From positions 434,001 through 498,000 of the forward strand of contig JAZGUH010000053.1 in the NCBI GenBank assembly GCA_037893225.1: DNA of 64,000 nt. The letters run 5' to 3'. The stretch's first letter is position 1; each line of letters opens with the position of its first letter. A program made the translations under genes and the position numbers. The notes beneath the pieces were generated by a model that was given only the letters and a program-made list of their open reading frames with translations, ran no database searches and had not been told where the DNA came from. Positions 28,301 through 40,300 of this stretch are shown here, piece by piece. The stretch is from Hippasteria phrygiana. Taxonomy: Eukaryota > Echinodermata > Asteroidea > Valvatida > Goniasteridae.

Positions 28301-31300
28301 GCCGATTGCCTTTGAACTTGGCAGACACTTAGACCAACTGCTCAGAATGTATAACGAACATTTACGTAATGATGTCATCACGTTATTTTTTATGAATTTT
28401 TGAAATTTTAAAATCGTAACATTCTTTTAAATATATCTGGCGAACAAAAAATGATATTTTCAAAACTCTTTTTGTTATAGCTTTGGTATGTCTCAAAGAT
28501 ATCAGGTTGCTCCAGTAGTCCTAAACAAGATGATTTGTAACAATCTTGTTGGCAAGTAGGCTACAGATTTAATATTAAATCCTTACAAGATTTTTGTGTG
28601 AAAGACAGCCCAACTTACAAGTTCCATGGCTCTAAAAAAAAAGATGCACAAAGTCTAAAACCTTAAAGTTAAACAACCCCCCTCTATTTCTTCGCAAAAC
28701 TAGTTGCCATCCATAGTTGCAGCAGTGAGACCAAATTAATGGAATTACGGTGCAACTTTTATACTGTCACATGCGATCATTTATTTCGTCGGCAACCCTT
28801 TACAAAAGCAAAACTCACGACCATTGTCTTGGTCGGTGTCGTTGTCACTCGACAGCTACGACTGATTCCATTTCGTTTTCATAAACATCGGAAAAATCGT
28901 TAAAATCTTCAAAATTAAAATCACCGAACATCTTTGGGACCGTAGGCAGCCATTTTGCATAGTAACGCTTGTTTTGCGCATGCGCGAAGAGACCAAATCC
29001 TTCCCATCATGCCAAGTGACAGAAGCTGGCTTTGCTGACCGAAGATCTTATAGCACCGCATAGCGGCACTATCGTATAGAGCCACTACGATCTTTGTTGC
29101 TGACCATGCGCGGAGGGAGTGTTTACATAGCAGCTTAATCGGTGCGACTGCCGCTGTGTTTATGACCGCGGCGACCATCATTGGACCTTTGAAGTCCAAA
29201 AGTCCAGTGCAGACCGGGCTTATATAAGATGGAGCTTTTGTACCCTAATTTACAGACATATACAAATATCAAAACAAAAAATGGCATGAACAGAACACAG
29301 GTGCAAGGCAATATTAAATACGGTCACTGAAAATAGTTAAAATGTAGAAGTGAAAAGTTTACTCTTATTTTCCGTAAAAAAGAATGAGTGAGTTGTTCTG
29401 TTCTAGCGGACAAAAAGATTTATTTCGGGTTGTACTTCAGGTGATATAGGAATGAATATGTTAAGGACCACAAAACAATCAACTCAGGACTACTGAATAT
29501 TTACATGAACACCAACAGTTGCAGCAAACTGCCTCTAAAAGATGGACACACATGGACAAACAACAATTTACAAAAAAAAATTAAAATTTCAGTTCATACC
29601 TTGGCATAATTATTGCAGACTGCGCAAACAAAAAATGTGTCCTGAGCCCAGTACCTGGGTTGACTACCCTCCATCTTGCCCGTTTCCTGCTTAGCTGCCG
29701 GTGGCTTCTTACCGTAGTTGTCCACACATTCTTGCTTACAGAAGTCAACAAACTTGCCTCCTGAGCCCACAGGAGCCAGAATACCTTCTGATGCCTTGGA
29801 GATCTCTTTACCGCAAGTGTTGCAGTTCTTAAAATTGCAAAGGAACGTAAGGATATGGTTTAGTTAAATTTAAAAAAAATGTATATTGGGAGATGCATGC
29901 AACCAACTGAGAATTATGCAAATGCAAAATAACAAAACAAGATTAACCCTAACCCTCAAAGCATTTGTAGAAACCTTCCTTAACCTGTCAAATTCCAACA
30001 CCATGTTTGACTGTTGCTGGTTGACAATATCCAACCCATCAAACTCCAACAGCCTACTTGCCGTACAGTACACAGCCCATCAAAATCCAATACGCTCTTA
30101 GCTTTTGGGCTTTGATTGAGTGGGTGCACTTGAATTGGCCCCCCCCAAAAAAAATGGGGACACACAGTACCCATTTGGTCAAAATCCAACTATGTACTGT
30201 ATTCATGTGCATACATTATTCAATGCACGTGTCCATGTGTTCTTTATAAGTATGATGTAAGACACCATGCCAGCTGTTTATTCCATTGTTTGTTCTACCT
30301 CCATGCTACCATGTGCCACAAATCCCCAGTAATTACTCTGACCCCATTGTTCAGTACATGTCAAACAAAACATACACAAGTCATGCACACACATCCCAGC
30401 ACCAGAGCTACATTGTACATGTACAATGTACGTATATGCCCATGTTAAGCACAAATATATGCTCAGCTTAGCACAACCCACAGCAACAGCATTGCTCTTC
30501 CTCCATGCTCAAACCAACCTTCCCCACTCAATCAAAATCCAACACTGTTACTGCACACCGACAGTACCCGTCCCGTCATAATCCAACATCGCAGCAAAAG
30601 TACACACAACCTAACCCATCAAATTTCTACAGAACCTAGTCTTGGAGTTTGACTGGATGGGGATTGTTAGGGTTAATCCAATGGAACTACAAAGTAATGA
30701 CGTTGCACTGTGTTTACCTCATTGAATCCAGGTAGGCAGGCGAGGATAGAACCATTAGCTTGCACTAATTAACAAGTTGGGATCATGCCAATTTTTGCCT
30801 GCTTTTCCAACAAACACAAAGACAACATTTTTGAAACTCTGAAGGAAACACCAATAGTTTCCTTTGGGTCCCTTAAACGAATTAAAAGTAATCTTCAAAA
30901 TAAGCATACAAAGTACACAGTTTGTTGGAGAAACCGTATACTGGGATGTGGTAATATTTCCGCAAACGTAATAAACATGGTGTGACGTCATTAACATTGT
31001 TTTTGCCATTTTTCAGAACCCTTGTGAAATGTTGACCTACTTGATGAAGAAGTCGGAAATTGAGATAACATGCCATATAAAACAGAGGTTTTGGTTGAGA
31101 TTTTTATCAAATATTTTCTCCACATCGTTTGAGAGATGAAAACATCTAGGAATCTTACAGGGGAAATTTATTTTCATTCATTACTTTGAAGCATACTTTC
31201 GGTACTACATGTAACTTGGCTACCGTGGATGTCACGTGTTAGCATGGCAATGCCAGTAGTTCTCACAATCACAGCTCCAAGATACTCTGAACCACTACAA

Positions 31301-34300
31301 AACCATACAAGAACAGCAAACCTTTAAAGAGACACACATTTTACTTTTAAAAAAATATTACAATATGTAGGCACTGTAAAAGTAATTGGAAGAGTAAGTC
31401 CTTACTCTGACTCTCTTGGAAAACTCCTCTGAACAAGGCTGAGAGCAGAATTTCTTGCGTCCTTCTTGTGTCTCTCTCACAAATTTCTTGGTCGCTGCTT
31501 GTGTAATCATTCCAGAGCAGTAGTCACAGACAAGAGTCTGTCGACCCTGGTAGTTGTCTAGACAGGCCTGAGAGCAGAAGATGTGATCTGAAGCAACCAG
31601 CAGGATGGCATCATCTACGGCAAGACTGCACTCGGCACAATAATTGGTCTTCTTGGTTGCCTCCTATATGTATGTGCATTGCAGTTATATTTTGCATCAG
31701 TATCAGGAATATATATCCAAAGACTTTGTCTTAGTCGGCTTAGTGTTTTATTATTAGCACTTTTTTGAGCCTGCAAAAAGTGCAATTCTGAAAGTTTCAA
31801 CAGTTCCATAAAATGCTTCATGTAGATATGGCCGTGTTCAAGATCAATATTGTCAGGACAAGACTAAATGAACTGCTCAATACACACCTTCCCTGATCAA
31901 TGGATACACCACTTAAAATACATGCTATCACAGATAATCATTTAATAATTAGCCGGAAATTGCTTTTATTCTCACAAATCTTACCTGTAAAATGTCATCT
32001 GCAACCTTCTGAGCAGATGCCATGGATGTAACATTAGAAATGATCAAGCCAGTCTCCCCTAAGGGCAGAAAATTAAAGACCATATTACTTTCAAAATATT
32101 TCAGTAACTTAAACAAAATGACTGCCATTATGAGGATGTATAATTGTAGTGCTTTTACTTACGGAATGAACATTATTTTCTGTTAAGTTATTCCATCAAC
32201 TTATTTACCAGCTCTGTACTTTGCCAAATCCCTGCCCAGGCTTAACTAAAAGTGAATTTCAATGCCATTTAAGCAAATCTGATAACGATCATTAGTCAAT
32301 ATGCCTTGAACAACAGGCTCTGTTAATATGTTAAGACAGTGCATAAACATTGCGTCTGAACTTTAGCTATCTACACACGAGGCTGGTATTTAAAATGTTA
32401 AAACCCGTTTGTACTCATCAAGCTTTAGCAGTCAGTGACTCATCCCCAGTTCCATATTCAATACAAAGTGGGATGTGCACGTAAAGGCCCCATGTACAAA
32501 GTGTTTTGTATGAAAGTGTACATTTGAAACGAACAATAGCTCCATTTAAAGTAATGGTGCCAAGGCTCTACAGTCCTGAACCCATCAAAATACAACACAA
32601 CATGGTGTTGGATTTTGGCGGATTTGGGACGGTTAATTTTTTTTTTAACAGGAATAAAAAGTGTGAAGGCCCCATCAGTGTTGTAGTCAAGACATTCATG
32701 TCCGAGATTGAGACTTCTAAGACCGAGACTTTTGCAGGCCGAGACAGTACGAGAAAGAGACCACAACTTCTGAGACCGAGACGGAGACCAACATGAATAA
32801 AAAAAAATGCATGGTGTTGAAGCTGATTTCCCTTATTAAGTGTTGTCCTGCTTTAGATCAAAATGTACAAAAAGATAACATTCCATAAATGTTAATTTGT
32901 GCTTATTTCAAAAGTTGATTTTTTAAGGTTACTACATGCAGTCGTAAGAAACCAACATACAAAAGGAAAACATATGAGGAAATAGATTGAGAAAATAGAA
33001 TAAGATAAGCAGGGGCCTGTCACGGAATGAACAAAAGTATAAAACTGTCATCAAGAGATGTGTTCATCCAAACCCCTGATTACAATTAAGGTAAAAAGTC
33101 AACAAATAACAGTAAAAATATACAATATAGTGTATATAATTTTTAAAAAATAAAAAATAACGAGAGACAACCCAACAGAACCCAACGAGTTCAGAACCCA
33201 ACGAGATAAAAAATAAGAAAAAAAATACTATATTACAAATTAAAAATTACTAAAACTGTCCCACAACCGAGCTCTAAAAAGTTTAAAAGACTCCTCTACC
33301 AGACTGTTTCGTATCCCCCCATCAAGTTCAGAAACTGCCCCACTGTATTTGTATGCATCAGTGCAAGCTTTGTGATAAAATGTTAAAACATCCTGATGTC
33401 TCACATTAACTGAAAACGAATCCATAAAACTACTCATAAAATCCGATCTAGTGGAGACTAAAAGTTTTGCTATAAAAGACAAATTCAAATATTGTCTCCT
33501 GCTTTCTACAGATATAAGCCCAAGAGATCTCATCCGGTCTTCATATGACTGCTCTAAGTAACCCTGGCGCAGTACCATGCGGGTGGCTTTACGCTGGACA
33601 GATTCAAGTTGATTAATATGTTTGATACGGTACACCCACCATGCTGGGGAACAATAAAATAACAGTGGTGTCACCAGGGTCTTATATAAATGGAGAGCTA
33701 CTTCTGAAATGGAGTCACATACTATAAGACGAATAAGGCCAATAAGACAATTGCATTTAGAAACGGTCTCCTGAACCTGTTTGTCCCATAATAAATTACT
33801 TTGAAAAATGCAGCCCAGAATTTTAAGAGAGTCAACACAGTCCAGAGATGATCCCGCTAACTGGTAAACTGGCTTCGGCAACTGTCGTCTCAAAGTCAAA
33901 CGCATCGTCTTGCACTTATCGGGGTTCAGTCGAAGTGAATTGCACTTGGCCCATTCGTGAATAGAGTACAGATCCCGTTGAAGTTGATAATCAGAGTCAG
34001 AAGTAAAGACATTCCGGTAAATAAAAATATCATCAGCATACTGAACAATACTGGATGAGATGTGAAGGTGAAGGTCATTTGCATACAAAACAAACAACAA
34101 AGGGCCAAGCACAGATCCCTGCGGCACTCCAGAAGTGACAGAAAGCCACTCTGACGATTTACTTTTGTAAACTACATGTTGCAAGCGATTTGAGACGAAC
34201 GAATTAAGCCAACTCAGAGCAACACCAGTTATATTATATGTCACTTGTAGTTTCTTTATTAATGTCCTGTGAGATATTGTGTCGAAAGCACGACTAAAAT

Positions 34301-37300
34301 CCAGCGAAATAAGGTCCACAGCAGGGATCTTAGAGTCAAGAGCGCGAAGCCATTCAGATGTGGCGGACACCAGTGCGGTGGAGCAAGACCGACCTGGTAA
34401 AAAGCCATGCTGATAAGAAGCAATAAGTCTGTTGGTGTGGCAGTGGTAAAGAAGTTGGTCGCAGACAATTTGGAAGTTGACCAAGTGAAAGGGATTGGTT
34501 AAAAAAATTGGTAAGAGGAGACACGATAACTGGACAGGCTAATTTTAGCATTCGTGTACTGATACCATCAGGTCCAGAAGCTTTATTTAAAGCAAGGTTC
34601 TTAATAGCTGAGGCAACCTGAGCACGAGACACACTAAAGGTAGGAAGAGGCGGTAACTCCAAAGCCTGGGCAATAAAACTACCCTGATTTGTTGATGGTG
34701 TGAACAAACTGGCAAAGATTCTGTTAAACTCACCAGCAATCCTTAATGGATCCGTTACTTTTTCACCATTTACTATGAAGGAATCAGTTAACTGTGAAGA
34801 TCAGATCAAGAATTGTGTTCGACGAAAAATCGTTGGAAGATCGGGTCACATTTTGCACTAATTGGTCGATACAAAAAGCATCAGCCAAATTCTCTAACGA
34901 TGACTTCAATCCGCTTGAGTAACTGGGGGTCCAGTCGATGTTAAAATCACCCAGTAGAATAAAACCAGCATATCTGTCCAGGTCAAGGGTTGCCAAAGTT
35001 GCCTCCAAGGCGTCAATGCCAGCATGGTCAGATGGTGGTCGGTAATAGACCCCACATAGCCACTGCTCGGATCCAATAGATAATTGTGCAAAAACAATCT
35101 CCACACCAGCGTCAGTTGGCAAATCCACAAATACTGGTTTGAGCACATTTGAAATCACCAGCATTACCCCACCACCGTGCCGATTCCTATCCTTCCGAAA
35201 GACAGTATAATTGTCATTAATTATCACAGAAGACGGCACTGAAGTGTCCAGCCAAGTTTCAGTCACAGCGATCACGGCCATCTCCTTTAATGTGCACAAT
35301 GCTTCGAATTTAGCCATTTTGTTTTTCAAACTCCGCGAGAGCAAAGAGGCACAACGGAGTGTTTGAGTGCCAACATTGGAAACAGAAGTCATGAATGTTA
35401 TAAGGCAAGTCTTGATCCGATCTTGTGCTGGAAATAGATGCAGATTCAAAAAAGGAGTCGGTGAAATTTGGCAAAGAGCATGCAACACAGTTCCAAGGCT
35501 CGTCCGGCCGGCCATACAAACGTGCATTAATGTAACCTAACCCAAATATTCCCCGTTCAAACCCCGCGAAATTTGGTACATTTTTATTTTGGACCATCCT
35601 CTATCGATACAACTCATTTTCGACAATAAAATTCTCAATATTTAAAGAGGTTCTGCGTTAAGCCGACCGTCAAACGGTCGCCCTAATGCCACCGTTCAAA
35701 TCTTCAAAAACAGTCGACCTAATTGCGAATTAGTATGTATATATATACACAGCCTGCAAAAGTATTTCCGCACCTGTTTATAAAATTGATTTTTCGGTTT
35801 TTGTCATAAAAACCAAGAAATTATTTGAATAAAATTCATACCTGTGTATTGAGTGGTTTATTCGATCCAAATAATTGAAGTTGTATTAATTCAATTAGCG
35901 TTCATGAGTCCACAGTGACGATTAATCCGACGTCACAGTTTTTTTCCGTGCAGAAAGTCTATGGGAATGTCAGTACAATCTAAGATGGCGGCGCCCATGG
36001 CCCAACAGTGTAACGTTAAGGAGCTATTTAATACCGAGTAAAAGCCCCGCGGGCATCGATGACAGCTTGGCACCGCCGGCCCATCGACCCCAACAGATTG
36101 GCAAGGATCCGACGATCCAGGCCATACCAAATCCGCTGGAGAGTTTGGAACAATTCATCAAGATTTCGAGGCTAACTTCGCGGTGCAGTTGCCTTTCCAA
36201 CTCGTTCCACAAATTCTCCAGCGGATTCAGGTCAGGGCTCTGGGCCGGCCATACCATCAACTCGACGTCCCAACTGCCCCCCATCTCTCTAATGAAATCT
36301 GGGGTTGGATCGGCCAGATATTCCTGAGTTAACCTAGCAGTATGCGGCGGTGCATTATCCTGCTGAAACTGGAATTCCGGGCCGATCAAACGATGGGCAG
36401 AAGGGATCAAATGATCACGGAGAATATCAACGTAAACCGCCGCGTTGATATTCCCCTCAACCCGCACCAGGGGCCGATTTCACTAACGCTTTGCGATCAT
36501 CGCAAATGCCGAAATCGCTCGCTAAACTCAAAACCCATCGCAACTTAGCGATGAATTTTGAAGAACGATTTCACTAATACTTGCGATGAATTTGTTCATC
36601 GCAAATAATCAAGTTAGCGATTGATATTTTGCGATGCGTTATTAGTGTCCGCAAACTCTATTTTTCATCGCAAAAAACATTTTCGCCATTTTTATTCACA
36701 TACGTTGGACGACGTTTTGTAAATAAGGCGAGCCCTAGAGAGAGGGTGTTCCGAGATACTTTTGAGAAGTCAAGCGATTGACGCAACAACCAAGTGTTTG
36801 ACTGTTTGTAGCTCTGCATTCTTTTCGCGACTGGATGTGTCTATATACAACTACCTCGGGACATCACGGTATTTCTGAGGCAAGTACCTGTCAGATCATT
36901 CACAGGGGGGTACAAGTCCCTTGCTCAGCAAAAAAATCAGCTTTGTAATGGCATAGGGGCCTATTGGGAAAATTACCGGAACTATATAGGGGCTGTGAAG
37001 TGCTGGGAAACACATTTACATAAACAACTCCAAAATGCAATCAAAACTAAGTTTCTTTTTAGTTCGTTTCTTTCGCGGGAAAAATTGTGAATGAGTGTTT
37101 TGCATACGTGTTGCATATACTAGTGAAGTACGCGCGGGCAAATCGCAAGCTCGCATGTGGTTTCGGGTTACATCCATCATTGATCTCCATTATAAATGGA
37201 GATCAATGGGTTACATGTTGCGGGAATCCGGTGTTGGCGAACTGCGCATGCTCGAACCACATCCCACGTGTACTCTGCGTGAATCAGCCTTGTACAATAC

Positions 37301-40300
37301 ATTTCTTTTTTTATTTCGTTATCGCAACAGCAATGGATTTTGTTAAAACGAAAAAAACGACGCAATCGCAACGGCGATGGATTTGCGGCTAGCGATGAGT
37401 TTGCTGGATGAATAGCGATGATCGCAAATTGACTCTTTAGTGAAATCGGCCCCAGGTCACCGACACCAGCAGTGCTGAAACAGCCCCACACCATGATCCC
37501 TGAGCCGCATCTTCTGACGTAAACACGGCCGTCAGACTAGTACAGCTGGAAGCGGGACTCGTCAGACCATAACACTCGAGCCCAGTCGTCAGGGGTCCAG
37601 GCGAGGTGGTCTCGTGCCCATGCCAACCGTCGGGCTTTATGATTGGCAGCGAGAAATGGCTTGTGTCTTGCTACTTGCCCATGCAAGCCAGCTGCTGCTA
37701 AGCGACGGGACACCGTTGATCGATGGATCTCCACTCCAGTAGCGGACAGCCAGGGCGACCCTCAGCTCGGGGGCAGTCAAGAACCGGTTTCGGCGGGAAG
37801 TACACACGAGGTGGCGATCAGCTCTGTCAGTCGTCCGCTTTGGTCGTCCAACTCGGTGTATTTTCCATGGAATTCCTCTCTTCTACCTTTCTCAAATTGT
37901 ATCGAACTGTTCCCTCGCAGATCTTCAGACTACGGGCAATTTCACGGTTGGAAATCCCCTCCCCATGCCAAGCTTGGATCATTCCTTTTTGGTGGTTGTT
38001 TAGCTGATTTTTGAGCGGCATTGTGTCGTCACAGAGATTTCTCGAAAACCATTTACATGCAAATTATGCCACGCCTTGGGTTCTAGTTTCCATATTGTGA
38101 TTGGAGGGCTATGTTTAACCTTGTAAATATTCATTAAAAGGCCCGAAAGACAGCGCGCTCTTTTTCTCCATTGGTTTAAATGCCCACGTAATGATATTCA
38201 TGAGCTCATGAATACGTAATTCAAGATGGCGGTTTAACGTTGTCGCGGAACGATGTCGCAAAGCAGCGCTTTTTTGCCACAAAGGAGAAGTTGTTTGGCG
38301 ATGCAAACATGAATATTACTGATTAAAATGAAGACACAATATACAGATACCACTAGGGCTGACGATATTGATTTTTTTTTCCCGCGATATCGCCGATATG
38401 GCGATAAAATCGTCAACAAATTTCAGCATAATTAAAATGTCGCAAAAGTTCGTTCGTAACTACATAATCGCCGGGCCCCATTGTCGCCAGGCATTGTTTG
38501 ACTTTGAAGCCGTTCTAAAGGCTGTTCGATATGACGATATTTCCCGATATCTTGATTTTTTTTTCATATCGAAAATCATATCGGCCTCTCAAAAAACACC
38601 GGAATATCGGGGAATTCGATATACCGAAGTATATCGTGATATTGCTTTTCGCAGCGTTCACTTGAAGTTGTCCTATTGTGTGGATTAGTCAAGATTACCT
38701 TGCTTGAAATTCCAGTTATTTCCAATAAATTTGACGATAGAATAGCACATCCATGTGTAACGTGTGATGAACCATGGAGGAATAACAACAAATACCTTGT
38801 GTACTAAATGTGTTGTTTCTTGGATCGTTTTCTAAACCCCGACAAAACTTCTCGGCACCGTTCATTATACAGCGCACATGTGTGTGTGCATTCCATGTAG
38901 TCTTGGTCAAGTGCAAACAACCGCACTGAAAGCTCAACCGTATTATTCCCAGTGTACAATGCATGTGCTCGCGCAACGCGAAGCGAAATTCGCCTTGAGG
39001 AAAGGCTACTATAAGACCTGGGGGGTTAGAGCAATTGCTTCAATAACTCCAACCCCTAAAGCACATCTGCGCATGCGCGTTGCTTTGTTGCTAGCCTTGG
39101 TCAAGTGCAAGCAACCGCACTGAATGCCACCGTCTTAAAATTCCCAGTGTACAATGCACGTGCAAGTGCAACGCGAAGCGAAATGCGCCTTGAGAAAAGG
39201 CAAACAAGTGCGGCGCATGCGTTGTACAATGCACATGTACAATGTCCGTCGTGATCAATGATTTTGATCTTGTGTGATTGAGTACGTACACAAGTAGCTC
39301 GAAGACACGTACGTCTGGTCAAACCACGCTAAAACCACATTAAAATCGGAACCAAATCCGCAATTTCGCACGGAACAGCGCGAACACAGGTACGTAAAAC
39401 AAATAATGAAAACTAAATGAAATAAATTTTTGCGAATCTGCTGGTAAAAAGAAAGTCTCGCCGATTTTTAAAGGGAAAATGGGGGTTCCGAAAAAAATCG
39501 CCGATTTTAAAAACGATATTTGGGCGGCGAATATCGCATCATCGCGATTTTATCGCCGTATCGCCCAGCCCTAGATACCACCGACTCCCACACCAAGCTC
39601 AAGAGTGTCTATAGAAGGGTCTTTACTTTTTAAAATTTTATCAACATTTAGTGCGTCTCTGGCTACCTGGTGTGTAACAGATGAACTTTTTTATTCCTAG
39701 GTAAACATGGTAAAGCGTGGCATGTATTTACCTTGAGATGGCTTCTGAGCTTGATCTGGCTTCTGGTTCTGTTTGAGAGTGGTGACACTTCCAGTGATTG
39801 GTATCTTGCTCTGTGTGAGGCTGCTACTGAGCTGAAGATTGTTACTCTCATGGCCGTCTAGTTTATCAAATCCGTACATTCCCAAAAGTTCATCCATGGT
39901 GTTGTTAGCATACTTCTAAAATACCAGTAACAAGTCATACAAATCATATTACAAAATAAAACTAAATCCTGCACATCTATTTTTGATACTTAAATGACTC
40001 CCAACTAAGCAAGGCATTAAATTGCTCCTTAATATCACAATCAAATCTTCTACTCGACACTTTTAACCCCAACCATGCTAACTCCAATATATCCAACAGT
40101 GGGTACTTTCTATAGGATTTTGTTAATGTGGGCTGTGAACAAAAGATCTTTTGTTCTAGCTTCACACTTTTCTGCTATTGTATTCTGTTGGATGTAGCAG
40201 GGTGCCTAAAGAAAAACTGAAGGGGTTAGGGTTAATGAGTATGAAGTAAGTACTTTGCCATGAGTACAAGTCCATATTATTTTTTAAGAAGTACATGTAC

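Larger units (their letters stand above)
33170..35640 (-). mobile_element. Non-LTR retrotransposon (CR1/Jockey superfamily), internally deleted
   Basis: Read on the minus strand, an endonuclease region (35527-34784) is followed by a reverse transcriptase region (34707-33240) and a 3' tail with GTTGGGTTCTG repeats (33170-33210). No target duplication or poly-A tail was recognised. Two deletions break the frame, so this copy is dead. The left border is set by the tail, the right by the next element. Confidence 0.85.
35740..38085 (-). mobile_element. Tc1-like DNA transposon, interrupted and decayed
   Basis: Transposase pieces run from 38021 to 36024 on the minus strand. The borders are approximate; I did not find convincing matching terminal repeats. 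A 980-bp element (36472-37451) interrupts it. It sits directly beside the retrotransposon, within the intron between ZMYM exons D and E. Confidence 0.8.
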
